Source: Flavobacterium sp. 270
GTDB lineage: Bacteria > Bacteroidota > Bacteroidia > Flavobacteriales > Flavobacteriaceae
Reading direction: 5' to 3'
DNA: 64,000 bases
Assembly: GCF_004368785.1 (NCBI RefSeq)
Contig: NZ_SODM01000005.1
Location: forward strand, 391,453-455,452
Shown here: positions 1 to 7,980 of the stretch, piece by piece
How the letters are laid out: the number at the start of each line of letters is the position of its first letter
Numbering within the stretch: the first letter of the stretch is position 1
Program-made: the position numbers and the translations under genes
The notes under the pieces: generated by a model
Database searches by the model: none
What the model saw: the letters and a program-made list of their open reading frames with translations, nothing else
Told to the model about the DNA's origin: nothing

Positions 1-50
1 AGTAAAAAACTCAGAACCTTAGTCTCTTAGTAACTTAGCACCTAAAAAAA

Positions 51-824
51 ATGAATATCCTCTCAACTTCAAACTTAAATGTTGGCTATAAATCCAAGAA
101 AGGAACTGTGACTATTGCCGAAAATCTAAATTTGAATTTAGCTTCAGGAAAACTCATTTCATTAATAGGCGCAAACGGAATCGGGAAATCGACTTTGCTG
201 CGCACGATTACAGGAATCCAGAAACCTTTATCGGGAAATGTATTTTTGAGTGATAGAGATATAACAACTTTTAAACCTTTAGATTTAGCACAAAATTTAA
301 GCGTTGTTTTAACCGAAAAATTACCGCCGAGTAATTTGTCAGTTTTCGAATTAGTGGCGTTAGGACGTCAGCCGTACACGAATTGGATCGGAACTTTAAC
401 TCCGGAAGATATAACGAAAGTAAATGAAGCTTTAGAATTAACTCAAATTATTCATCTGGCACGCAAAAAGCATTTCGAAATTAGCGACGGACAATTGCAA
501 AAAGTTTTAATTGCCAGAGCTTTGGCGCAGGATACACCGCTTATAATTCTAGACGAACCTACAACGCATCTGGATTTACTGCACAAAGTTTCTCTTTTCA
601 AATTATTGAAAAAATTAACGCAGGAAACTCAAAAATGTATTTTGTTTTCGACTCACGATATTGATTTGGCAATACAATTGAGTGACGAAATGATTATTAT
701 GACGCCCGAAAGTATAGTACAAAATGAGCCTTGTAATTTAATTTTAAATGGAAGTTTTGGCGCTTTGTTCAAAGATGAGCATATTATTTTTGATACAGAA
801 AAGGGAAAGTTTGTGATTACTTAA
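51..824 (+). CDS. ABC transporter ATP-binding protein, iron-complex/cobalamin (FecE/BtuD) type
   Basis: Cytoplasmic ATPase subunit predicted to power an inner-membrane importer for siderophore, heme or cobalamin. A Walker A motif (GANGIGKST) lies near residues 40-48 and a Walker B with catalytic Glu (LIILDEPTTHLD) near 166-177. The signature motif is degenerate, ISDGQ in place of LSGGQ; LSDG-type signatures are common in this iron/B12 subfamily. Length (257 aa) is normal. The permease and binding-protein genes are not in the window and would be expected upstream of base 1, so the exact substrate cannot be read here. The preceding 50 bases hold short TTAG-rich repeats and no clear promoter, which fits an operon internal position. 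Family call is firm; substrate is inference. Confidence 0.88.
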   Translation: MNILSTSNLNVGYKSKKGTVTIAENLNLNLASGKLISLIGANGIGKSTLLRTITGIQKPLSGNVFLSDRDITTFKPLDLAQNLSVVLTEKLPPSNLSVFELVALGRQPYTNWIGTLTPEDITKVNEALELTQIIHLARKKHFEISDGQLQKVLIARALAQDTPLIILDEPTTHLDLLHKVSLFKLLKKLTQETQKCILFSTHDIDLAIQLSDEMIIMTPESIVQNEPCNLILNGSFGALFKDEHIIFDTEKGKFVIT

Positions 825-839
825 ATAACTTTTGAGCCG

Positions 840-924
840 TCCTGCAAGGTTTCCAAAACCTTGTAGGTATGATTATCCGTATGGCTTAAATTTAGACCAA
901 CAAGGTTTTGAAAACCTTGCAGGA
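840..924. terminator. Palindromic repeat between convergent genes, likely bidirectional terminator
   Basis: Arms at 840-864 and 900-924 match as an inverted repeat with a single mismatch (25 nt each), separated by 35 nt. Each arm is also internally palindromic (AAGGTTTTGGAAACCTT type). It sits between the convergent ABC ATPase gene and trmL and would fold in RNA from either strand. The motif resembles palindromes dispersed in Flavobacterium genomes (from memory, not searched). Confidence 0.6.
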
Positions 925-927
925 AAC

Positions 928-1383
928 TTAAACTTTTAAACCAATCTGTCTCTTAGCTTCCCCAACAACAAAAGCAACAGAATTCGCGATATTAAAGCTT
1001 CGAATTAATTTCGACATCGGAATCGTTAAATGATTCTCAAAACAAGCTAAAACTTCTTTACTCAAACCAACACTTTCTTTTCCGAAGACTAACCAGTCTC
1101 CGTCCTGAAAATCGGTTTCTAAATATGATTTTTCTGCATGCGAACTCATCAAAAATACGCGTGACTGATCTGGAATTTGTTTAATCCATTCCTCAATAGT
1201 CGCATATTCGGTAACATCAAGATGAACCCAATAATCAAGACCGGAACGTTTTAGGTTTTTATCATTAATTACAAATCCAAAAGGATGAATTAAATGTAAC
1301 CGACTTTCGGTGCCAACACATAATCTTCCGATATTTCCGGTATTGTTTGGGATTTCTGGTTCTACAAGAACAACATTCAGCAT
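928..1383 (-). CDS. trmL: tRNA (cytidine(34)-2'-O)-methyltransferase TrmL
   Basis: SPOUT-class methyltransferase of 151 aa, predicted to methylate the 2'-OH of the wobble nucleotide in tRNA-Leu isoacceptors using SAM. The N-terminal strand VVLVEPEIPNNTGNIGR (residues 4-20) is the family signature. The knot region contains LVFGKESVGLSKEV near 103-116 and the C-terminal IPMSKLIRSFNIANSVA motif, where the SAM-binding trefoil knot forms. Length matches YibK/TrmL proteins. It is convergent with the ABC ATPase gene across a palindromic repeat and is separated from the next gene by a tandem repeat. Confidence 0.93.
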   Translation of the reverse strand: MLNVVLVEPEIPNNTGNIGRLCVGTESRLHLIHPFGFVINDKNLKRSGLDYWVHLDVTEYATIEEWIKQIPDQSRVFLMSSHAEKSYLETDFQDGDWLVFGKESVGLSKEVLACFENHLTIPMSKLIRSFNIANSVAFVVGEAKRQIGLKV

Positions 1384-1391
1384 TTTTTTGG

Positions 1392-1489
1392 GAGTTATAA
1401 GTTAGGAGTTAAAAGTTATAAGTTAGGAGTTATAAGTTAAGAGTTATAAGTTAAGAGTTATAAGTTAAGAGTTATAAGTTAGGAGTTAT
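1392..1489. repeat. Tandem 14-bp repeat (GAGTTATAAGTTAR)
   Basis: About seven head-to-tail copies of a 14-bp AT-rich unit, one carrying a small insertion, fill the gap between trmL and the pseudouridine synthase gene. The copies are almost identical, as expected from recent slippage. No coding potential is seen. Confidence 0.85.
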
Positions 1490-1526
1490 TGGAAAATTAT
1501 CTAATTATCTAATTTATTCTAATTGT

Positions 1527-2099
1527 CTAATGATCTAATTTAAAATCGGAAACCTCAACAACTTCTCCGGCTTTTAAGTTTTGCAAATATACATTTCCTA
1601 TCCGAACACGGACTAATCGTAAGGTTGGAAAACCAACTGCAGCGGTCATTTTTCGAACCTGGCGAAATTTGCCTTCATTTACAGTAATTGATGCCCACGA
1701 AGTCGGGCCGTGACGTTCGTCCCTAATTTTTTTGGCTCTTGGTCCAAAATCAGGGATTTCGGTAACGATAAAAGCAGAGCAGGGTTTAGTTTTGTATTTT
1801 CCGCCGTCAAAACCAATTTCAACACCTTTTTGCAATTGTTCAATAGCTTCAGGCGTAATTACACCGTCAACTTGTACATAATATTCTTTATCAACCTTTT
1901 TGCTTCTTATTTGTTCGCTTACTTTTCCATCAGTCGTCAATAAAAGCAAGCCTTCAGAATCTTCATCGAGGCGACCAATAGCCATAGTGCCTTCGGGGAA
2001 ATTATACAATTCGCCCAAAAGTTTTTTCTTTCTCTTTAATTCATAAATAAATTGGCTCAAATAGCCGTAAGGTTTAAAAAGAATGAAGTGTTGATGCAT
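1527..2099 (-). CDS. RluE-like rRNA large-subunit pseudouridine synthase (RsuA/RluB/E/F family)
   Basis: Predicted to isomerise uridine to pseudouridine in 23S rRNA. The catalytic-Asp motif GRLDEDSEGLLLLT is present, followed by DKEYYVQVDG and the C-terminal block EGKFRQVRKM, all typical of the RsuA-type family. There is no N-terminal S4 domain, which points to the short RluE-like branch. I start at the ATG at 2099 (MHQHFILFKPYGY); the longer open frame begins at a TTG at 2135 and adds 12 residues outside the conserved region. Product about 190 aa. Exact target nucleotide is inferred from family only. Confidence 0.88.
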   Translation of the reverse strand: MHQHFILFKPYGYLSQFIYELKRKKKLLGELYNFPEGTMAIGRLDEDSEGLLLLTTDGKVSEQIRSKKVDKEYYVQVDGVITPEAIEQLQKGVEIGFDGGKYKTKPCSAFIVTEIPDFGPRAKKIRDERHGPTSWASITVNEGKFRQVRKMTAAVGFPTLRLVRVRIGNVYLQNLKAGEVVEVSDFKLDH

Positions 2100-2150
2100 T
2101 TTGTTTTTTGACGCAAAGATAACTTTGTTTGTCAAGCGGTAAAAGAAGAA

Positions 2151-2630
2151 TTACTTTTTAAGCAGTAAAAAATAATTCAATTTAGATTTAATAATTTTTC
2201 GGTCTTTGTCCAGCAGATAAATTTTTTCTGGATTAGCGCTGTAATATCCGTAGTAAATTTGTTTTTCTAATGGCTGATCCCAGTTTAAGACATAAATAGT
2301 GCCGTCAGGATCATTTTCTAAACCTCTTTCGGTATTAAAATTACCTTTCTGGGTAAACGTATTTCCGGGTTCTTTTCCTTGATAAGTACTTATTAATTCA
2401 AATTTATTGTTTTGCATTACACCATAATCGGTATTGATTTTTAGAGTTGTATTAATGCCGGTGCAATCAGCACATGGCAACAGACCTTCGTAGATTGTTG
2501 TTTTTCTAAAATCGTTGTTTGTTTTAGAAACAGGTTTTTCATTTTCTGGCAATGTATTATTATCTGTTTTTTTAGAATTACAGGATAATAGTAAACACAT
2601 AATTGCTGCAAAATAGATTGTCTTTTTCAT
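2151..2630 (-). CDS. NlpE-like copper-resistance/envelope lipoprotein
   Basis: Small lipoprotein of about 159 aa. The N-terminus MKKTIYFAAIMCLLLSC is a lipoprotein signal with lipid-accepting Cys about 17 residues in; I therefore start at the ATG at 2630 rather than at 2657. The mature part contains YEGLLPCADCTGINT, the CxxC-bearing motif that defines the NlpE N-terminal domain, followed by a beta-rich stretch with the xxYxGKEPGNTFTQKG and PEKIYLLDKD segments. In Enterobacteria NlpE triggers the Cpx envelope response; that pathway is not expected here, so the physiological role is uncertain. Confidence 0.8.
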   Translation of the reverse strand: MKKTIYFAAIMCLLLSCNSKKTDNNTLPENEKPVSKTNNDFRKTTIYEGLLPCADCTGINTTLKINTDYGVMQNNKFELISTYQGKEPGNTFTQKGNFNTERGLENDPDGTIYVLNWDQPLEKQIYYGYYSANPEKIYLLDKDRKIIKSKLNYFLLLKK

Positions 2631-2772
2631 GATGTATTTAGAATTTATTGGATTCAATTAAAACGAAATTAATGCGCAAAAAATTATCTTACAAACCAAA
2701 AGCAATGTTAAATAACTTATTTTCTGTTTTCAAAATTTGTAAATTAGGTAATACTAATTAAAATCTAATATC

Positions 2773-3147
2773 ATGGAAAATAATAATTTAGGTACAAAGA
2801 AGATAAACGGAGTACAAAAAAATATAGACGAGTCTAAAGGTAAAAACGTTTCTCACGATTCAGAATTACATGAAACAAAATTAACTACCGAAACTGTAAC
2901 AGATACTGAAGGAAATAAAGAAACAGTTAAAAGAGCACGAAACGAAAATGAGGACATCGAAAAAAATGTGACAGAAAACCAAAGTCAAAATCCAAACGCA
3001 AATCGAGGTGTTTCGACAGAAGAAGAAGCGGAAAAAACAGTTGAGAATAAAGACAGAAATTCTGATATTACAGCAAATCGTTATCCAAATTCTCACCCGG
3101 ATAATCATAAAGATCGCGGTAATATGAAATTGGATGATGAAGAATGA
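2773..3147 (+). CDS. Hypothetical hydrophilic, charge-rich protein
   Basis: Product of 124 aa with very low hydrophobicity, rich in Glu, Lys, Asn, Asp and Thr and nearly lacking aromatic residues and Cys. No signal peptide or membrane segment is visible. The composition is that of an intrinsically disordered, cytoplasmic, stress-type protein, but no named family is recognised. It stands alone between a minus-strand lipoprotein gene and a plus-strand SDR gene with about 115 and 160 bp of flanking non-coding DNA. Function unknown. Confidence 0.7.
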   Translation: MENNNLGTKKINGVQKNIDESKGKNVSHDSELHETKLTTETVTDTEGNKETVKRARNENEDIEKNVTENQSQNPNANRGVSTEEEAEKTVENKDRNSDITANRYPNSHPDNHKDRGNMKLDDEE

Positions 3148-3307
3148 TTTTAATTATAATACAAAATTTCCCGTTTATTAAGATGAGATTTTAGCCAAAT
3201 AACATTTGATTAGCATAACGCGTTAATGTTATTGTAAACTTCGTTTGAAACTGGTTTGTCTTTTGGGTTCTTCGTAAATTGTAGGTACAAATTTAAAATA
3301 CAAGAAT

Positions 3308-4060
3308 ATGGCACTTTTAGAAAACAAAGTGGCTTTTGTATCTGGCGGCGGTTCTGGAATTGGACGCGCGGTTGCAGAAGCTTATGCCCGAGAAGGAGCA
3401 AAAGTAGTACTTTCAGACATTAATGTAGAACATGGCGAAGAAACTGTAAAGAAGATTAAAGATAAAGGCGGAGAAGCTTTTTTTGTAAAAGGAGATTCGT
3501 CGAGTGCAATGGATAATAAACGTATGGTTGAGGTAACGGTTTCTAAATACGGACGACTTGATATTTCCTGTAATAATGCTGGTATGGGCGGGCCCGCAAA
3601 ACCGACGGGTGAGTACGAGCCAGAAGCTTGGGATCGCGTAATTGCTTTAAATTTAAGCGGTGTTTTTTACGCCTGCCGTTATCAACTGGAACAAATGGAA
3701 AAAAACGGAGGAGGAAGTATTGTAAATATTGCTTCGATTCACGGACAGGTTGCTGCACCCAATAGTCCGGCATACACGGCTTCTAAACATGGAGTTGTGG
3801 GATTGACTAAAAATATTGCTGCAGAATATGCGCAAAAAAATATTCGTTGTAATGCTGTTGGCCCAGGATATATTGAAACGGCTTTGCTAAAAGATAATTT
3901 AAATACAGATGCTATGGATGCAGTTGCTGCAAAAGCACCAATGAACCGTTTAGGAACTGCAGAAGAAATTGCCGAATTGGTAGTTTTTCTAAGTTCTGAA
4001 AAATCATCTTTTACGACCGGAAGTTATATCATTGCAGATGGAGGTTATACTGCTGTTTAA
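3308..4060 (+). CDS. SDR-family NAD(P)-dependent oxidoreductase
   Basis: Classical short-chain dehydrogenase/reductase of 250 aa. The dinucleotide-binding motif GGGSGIGRA is near residues 14-22, an acidic residue (LSDINVE) near 36-42 suggests NAD preference, NNAG is near 89-92, the catalytic Ser lies in NIASIHG, and Tyr/Lys lie in YTASK. The C-terminal segment FTTGSYIIADGGY is typical of glucose-1-dehydrogenase/3-oxoacyl-ACP-reductase-like members. It is a single-gene unit ending at a strong hairpin. The substrate cannot be told from sequence. Confidence 0.9.
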   Translation: MALLENKVAFVSGGGSGIGRAVAEAYAREGAKVVLSDINVEHGEETVKKIKDKGGEAFFVKGDSSSAMDNKRMVEVTVSKYGRLDISCNNAGMGGPAKPTGEYEPEAWDRVIALNLSGVFYACRYQLEQMEKNGGGSIVNIASIHGQVAAPNSPAYTASKHGVVGLTKNIAAEYAQKNIRCNAVGPGYIETALLKDNLNTDAMDAVAAKAPMNRLGTAEEIAELVVFLSSEKSSFTTGSYIIADGGYTAV

Positions 4061-4077
4061 TACCAATTAATACAAAC

Positions 4078-4113
4078 AAAAATGGCTGTCTTGATTATTG
4101 GCAGCCATTTTTT
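4078..4113. terminator. Rho-independent terminator between convergent genes
   Basis: A hairpin with AAATGGCTG / CAGCCATTT arms followed by a T-run on the plus strand and preceded by an A-run, so it can serve both the SDR gene (+) and the MepB-family gene (-). Confidence 0.8.
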
Positions 4114-4121
4114 TTATTCCA

Positions 4122-4682
4122 TTATAGAAGAAATAATTCTTCAAATCTGTCAAAATTTACATCAGGAGCTATTTCAAAATAATAGTCCAGCTGCCATTGC
4201 TGCGTTTTTTGAGCTTGTGCATTTGTGGTTTCATCCCAAGGCGGATAAACACGAATAGCTCTTTTACCTTCTTTATTTTTTGTAGAGAAGATACCATTTT
4301 CTAATAAACAAGATTTTGGAAAAATAAATTGTCCGTATTGAAAGTCGTTTGTAACGCCAATTACGACAAAGTCAATATCATCTGAATCATCAAAAGGCTC
4401 AATAATACCGAAGATATTGCGTTTCCATAAAGTTACAAACTGACCAGTTTTTGTTGGGGTAATTTTGGCTTCTCTGTAACAAATGTGTTTTTCATTAAGA
4501 TAAAAACGATAGGCGCTGTAATCAGCACTTTCTGCTTCTTCCTTAGGCTGCGTACAATCAAAATCATAACAATCATAAACAACCTCTTTGGCAAACATAA
4601 GTCCCTTTGGGAAAGACTTCTGGTGCGACCAGTGGTTTTTGATTATCATTTTGAGAAGATTGTCTTTTAGACTTGTTTTCAA
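4122..4682 (-). CDS. MepB-family protein
   Basis: Soluble protein of 186 aa resembling MepB, a protein first noted in the staphylococcal mepRAB multidrug-efflux locus. Recognisable family blocks are YSAYRFYLNEKHICYREAKITP in the first half (residues about 55-76), followed by KTGQFVTLWKR, GQFIFPK and KEGKRAIRVYPPWD. No signal peptide or membrane segment is visible. The biochemical function of MepB is not established, and no efflux pump or MarR gene accompanies it here, so an efflux role should not be assumed. Confidence 0.8.
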   Translation of the reverse strand: MKTSLKDNLLKMIIKNHWSHQKSFPKGLMFAKEVVYDCYDFDCTQPKEEAESADYSAYRFYLNEKHICYREAKITPTKTGQFVTLWKRNIFGIIEPFDDSDDIDFVVIGVTNDFQYGQFIFPKSCLLENGIFSTKNKEGKRAIRVYPPWDETTNAQAQKTQQWQLDYYFEIAPDVNFDRFEELFLL

Positions 4683-4751
4683 AATTTATGTAGGTTTTAG
4701 GGGGTTACGTTTATTTTTGGGGTTTATGTGGGTTTAAAGGTTAATACTTAT

Positions 4752-6980
4752 TTAAAATGTAAAATTCAATCCAAAATTCAATCCCCATTGGAACTGATTA
4801 AATGATTGATTATTCAGTGGGTTAATGTAGTAATTTATCGCCGGTTCTGCAAAAATATTTGTTTTTTTGTAAACCCTGTATTGTAGGGTACTACTTAAGG
4901 TTGAGCCGTAAACAAAATTATTTGCATTCACATTTTGACCTATAGAATTGCCGTCTAAAGCTACTTGGTTTGAAATTAATTTACCTACAAAACCTCCCGT
5001 ATTCAAATTTATACTTGTTTTATTTTTATTAAATATTGAATACGAAACCTCCAAAGGCATTTCTATATATCGTAAACTTTGGTCTAAATTACCGCTTTGT
5101 ATATTGTCACTTTTTACGACTTCTTTGGTGTTATTAGGAACAAGAACATAATCGCTGTTATTAGCAATTTGAGGTGCAGCAGAATTTTGTACCAAATAAT
5201 AATCTCCAGAAGTAAAAAAGGCGTTATTTTTTGCGCTCATATATGATACGTTGGCAACACTTTGCGCCAGTTCGTTGATTTTAAAACCAGAACCAACAGC
5301 CCATTTGTTGTTGATTTTATATTTTGTTTTTACCCCATAAGTACTCGATTGTTTAGAATCGTTGGCGTTGCCTAAAGTTTTTTCATTTTTATAGTTTTCA
5401 GAAGCAGCAACACCGGCAAAAACAGAAACTGCCCATTTTTCTCCTTTTAATTTAGATTTTGTTTCCTTATTGTTTTCTTTTTTCGCTTCTGGGGTAACAA
5501 TTCCTTTTTCTAAATTCTGAAGTTCTGCCAATTGTACAGAATCTTGTTTGCTTAAAACATCAATAAATTTTGAATTCTCTTTTTGAGTACTCGCAACTGC
5601 TTTCTCAGTACCTGCATTTTGATTTTTCTGTCTTGCGATACTTTCGTTAACCGTATTTTGATTTCCGTTTGAAATTGGATTAAAAGCAATATTATTACTT
5701 TTCTTAGCAACTAATTTATCCTCAAAAATCGAATTTGAAACTTGATTTTTTGGAACAGAATTGAATTTGCTTTCTTTTCCAAAAACAACTTTTTGCTCCG
5801 CAATACCTTGATTAGCTGTTCTTTTTTTATTGCTTACAATTTGATTTTTCGAAGCATTGTTAAACACATTGTCTTTGGCAGGAACATAAGATTGTTGAGC
5901 CACAGCTTGATTTGCGGTTTTCTCTTTATTGTTTAAAATCTGATTTTTAGAAGTATTATTAAACGTATTTTCTTTAGCAGGAATATAAGATTGTTGAGCC
6001 ACAGCTTGATTTGCAGTTTTCTCTTTATTGTTTAAAATCTGATTTTTAGAAGCATTATTAAACGTATTTTGTTTAGCAGGAACATCAGACTTTTGAGCCA
6101 CAGCTTGATTTGTTGTTTTCTCTTTATTGTTTAAAATCTGATTTTTAGAAGCATTATTAAATGTGTTTTCTTTAGCAGGAACATCAGACTTTTGAGCCAC
6201 AGCTTGATTTGTTGTTTTCTCTTTATTGTTTAAAATCTGATTTTTAGAAGCATTATTAAACGTGTTTTCTTTAGCAGGAACATCAGACTTTTGAGCCACA
6301 GCTTGATTTGCGGTTTTCTCTTTATTGTTTAAAGTCTGATTCTTAGAAGCATTGTTAAACGTATTTTCTTTAGCAGGAACATAAGATTGCTCTACTACAG
6401 CTTGATTTGCGGTTTTCTGTTTATTATTTAAAACCTGATTTTTTGAAACAGCATTCAAATTGTTTGCTTTCGCAGGAGTCAATGGCTGTTCTGCAACCGC
6501 CTGATTTGTATTTGCGCTCTGAACATCAGATTTTAAATCTAAATTATTGTTGTTGTTTTTATTTTTTAATGTTGCATTTGCAGTTTGTACTGCTTTGTTT
6601 TGATTTTTTTGAGCAGGATCTAATTCATTTTTTACTGGCGAATTAGTTTTGTCTGCATTAGATTTTTCAACAATAGTATTTTCAGGTGAAACAGTTGTAT
6701 TTTTATTCGTGTCTTGTTTTTTGTTTTCAAAAACTACTTTATTATTATCGAGAGAGCCGTTGTTTAGATTGTTGATTCCAGAAGTTGAGTTAAAATGTAA
6801 AATAGAGGTAAGCCCTAAGCCTAACAATAAGCATGCAGCAGCAGACCACCAAAGAATGGCTCTTTTTTTCTTTTTAGGTTTATCTAGTTTTTCTTCAATA
6901 AGCCCCCATAGTTCTGGTGGCGGAACACTCGAAAAGTCTTCCATTGATGAAAAAATATCTTCTATATTTTGCTTTTTCAT
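4752..6980 (-). CDS. Anti-sigma-like membrane protein with 33-residue repeats and C-terminal outer-membrane beta-barrel-like domain
   Basis: 742 aa. Residues 1-40 are cytoplasmic and carry the motif VPPPELWGLIEEKLD that Bacteroidota place at the start of proteins encoded beside ECF sigma factors. A single membrane segment follows at about 41-62. Residues about 158-410 are seven nearly identical 33-residue units (KNQxLNNKEKTxNQAVAQxSxVPAKENTFNNAS) plus a partial one, Asn/Gln/Lys-rich and probably disordered. From about 515 to the terminal Phe (NFGLNFTF) alternating beta strands with aromatic girdles and a terminal Phe suggest a small outer-membrane beta barrel. The gene overlaps the sigma gene by 4 bp, implying translational coupling. 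Read together, it may be an anti-sigma factor linking both membranes; this is inference. Confidence 0.75.
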   Translation of the reverse strand: MKKQNIEDIFSSMEDFSSVPPPELWGLIEEKLDKPKKKKRAILWWSAAACLLLGLGLTSILHFNSTSGINNLNNGSLDNNKVVFENKKQDTNKNTTVSPENTIVEKSNADKTNSPVKNELDPAQKNQNKAVQTANATLKNKNNNNNLDLKSDVQSANTNQAVAEQPLTPAKANNLNAVSKNQVLNNKQKTANQAVVEQSYVPAKENTFNNASKNQTLNNKEKTANQAVAQKSDVPAKENTFNNASKNQILNNKEKTTNQAVAQKSDVPAKENTFNNASKNQILNNKEKTTNQAVAQKSDVPAKQNTFNNASKNQILNNKEKTANQAVAQQSYIPAKENTFNNTSKNQILNNKEKTANQAVAQQSYVPAKDNVFNNASKNQIVSNKKRTANQGIAEQKVVFGKESKFNSVPKNQVSNSIFEDKLVAKKSNNIAFNPISNGNQNTVNESIARQKNQNAGTEKAVASTQKENSKFIDVLSKQDSVQLAELQNLEKGIVTPEAKKENNKETKSKLKGEKWAVSVFAGVAASENYKNEKTLGNANDSKQSSTYGVKTKYKINNKWAVGSGFKINELAQSVANVSYMSAKNNAFFTSGDYYLVQNSAAPQIANNSDYVLVPNNTKEVVKSDNIQSGNLDQSLRYIEMPLEVSYSIFNKNKTSINLNTGGFVGKLISNQVALDGNSIGQNVNANNFVYGSTLSSTLQYRVYKKTNIFAEPAINYYINPLNNQSFNQFQWGLNFGLNFTF
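5760..6448. repeat. 99-bp tandem repeat array inside the anti-sigma/beta-barrel gene
   Basis: About seven in-frame copies of a 99-bp unit (33 codons), for example copies starting near 6042 and 6141, exactly 99 bp apart. Central copies are nearly identical in DNA, the outer ones more diverged, which indicates recent internal amplification. Copy number is likely to vary between strains. Confidence 0.85.
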
Positions 6981-7540
6981 GCTATTTTAAAATTTTTTAT
7001 ACTCAAAATCTTTTTTTGCAAGATGTGCTTGGCTCTGTTTAAATTTGATTTTGATGTTCCTTCTGAAATTTTCAATAATTCGGCGATTTCTTTGTGTTTC
7101 ATTTTTTCAAAAACATACAAGTTAAAAACCGTCCGGTATTGATCGGGTAAATCCCGAATGTATTCTAGTAACTTTTCTTGTTCTATGGGAACGATGTCTA
7201 ATTCTTCTTCCTCGACAAAATCGGTATCGGGATCAAAAACATCCAGAAAGAAACTCTCTTTTTTCTTCTTGTTTAAAGTTTCGATGAGCTTATTAATAAA
7301 AATCCGCTTTAGCCATCCTTCAAAACTTCCTTCAAATTTGTATTGGCCTATTTTCTGAAAAACAATAACAAATGCTTCCTGAAATACATCTTTGGCATCA
7401 TCTTCATTTTTCATATATTTCAAACAGATACCATATAAAACAGGAGAGAACAACTGATAAATTTTCAGTTGTCCCTCTCTGTCATTTTTAATGCACAGTT
7501 TGATATATTTTTCTAAATCGTCTTTCAAGAAAATGGTCAA
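6977..7540 (-). CDS. RNA polymerase ECF-type sigma-70 factor
   Basis: 187 aa. Region 2 is present (YGICLKYMKNEDDAKDVFQEAF, residues about 31-52) with the DDAKDVFQE core-binding helix, followed by the FEGSFEGWLKRIFIN block that begins the linker, and region 4 with helix-turn-helix KMKHKEIAELLKISEGTSKSNLNRAK near 147-172. It directs RNA polymerase to a regulon not identifiable here. The stop overlaps the start of the downstream anti-sigma-like gene by 4 bp, so the pair is almost certainly co-expressed. A -7 box lies 12-19 nt upstream of the ATG. Confidence 0.93.
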   Translation of the reverse strand: MTIFLKDDLEKYIKLCIKNDREGQLKIYQLFSPVLYGICLKYMKNEDDAKDVFQEAFVIVFQKIGQYKFEGSFEGWLKRIFINKLIETLNKKKKESFFLDVFDPDTDFVEEEELDIVPIEQEKLLEYIRDLPDQYRTVFNLYVFEKMKHKEIAELLKISEGTSKSNLNRAKHILQKKILSIKNFKIA

Positions 7541-7551
7541 ATTTATTTTTG

Positions 7552-7577
7552 CAAAAATAGTTTATATAAGCTTACAA
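7552..7577 (-). promoter_or_regulatory. Candidate promoter of the ECF sigma gene
   Basis: TATTTTTG (reverse strand of 7552-7559) fits TAnnTTTG. A TTG lies 15 nt upstream at 7575-7577. The resulting leader would be very short. Confidence 0.4.
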
Positions 7578-7579
7578 AA

Positions 7580-7975
7580 CTATCTTTTGTAAATAGTACG
7601 CGCTCCGTCTGAATTGTTGCTTACAAGTGTTAGGTTTTGATTGTCAAGCTTTTCTATAACATAAGTTTTACCTTCAAAAGTAACTAAGTCATGTTCTGCA
7701 TGATCAAAATAACCCGTTCCTTTTTCTACTACATAAGTACTGTTTCTAATTTCTACATCATTTTTATACGTAATAACTTTTCCGTTTGAAGTAAAAATTA
7801 TTTTTTTAGAAAACCCTATAGTTTTTGGAGTTGAGGTATAAGGATTGTCACTTCCTCCCAAAGATTTTTCCCAAGTCCAGGTATTCACAATCGATCCCGA
7901 ATCTACATGAGTAGCTTCTAGTGAGTATGCCGATGAAAACAGGCAAATTGCAAAAATCAATAAGTACTTTTTCAT
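7580..7975 (-). CDS. Exported lipocalin-like small protein, function unknown
   Basis: 131 aa. The first 20 residues (MKKYLLIFAICLFSSAYSLE) form a signal peptide without a lipobox Cys. The mature part is short beta-strand-like segments (NTWTWEKSLGG, KIIFTSNGKVITYKN, TYVIEKLDNQNLTLVSN) in the order seen in META/lipocalin-like exported proteins of Bacteroidota; I regard this as resemblance only. It is 5 bp downstream of a PrcB-like lipoprotein gene and 39 bp upstream of the sigma-factor gene, so it may belong to the same transcription unit. Confidence 0.7.
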   Translation of the reverse strand: MKKYLLIFAICLFSSAYSLEATHVDSGSIVNTWTWEKSLGGSDNPYTSTPKTIGFSKKIIFTSNGKVITYKNDVEIRNSTYVVEKGTGYFDHAEHDLVTFEGKTYVIEKLDNQNLTLVSNNSDGARTIYKR

Positions 7976-7980
7976 ATTAA

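Noticed and set aside
7158..7358. 66-residue plus-strand frame inside the sigma gene
   Set aside because: Antisense of the ECF sigma coding region, Ser-rich low complexity, no supporting signal.
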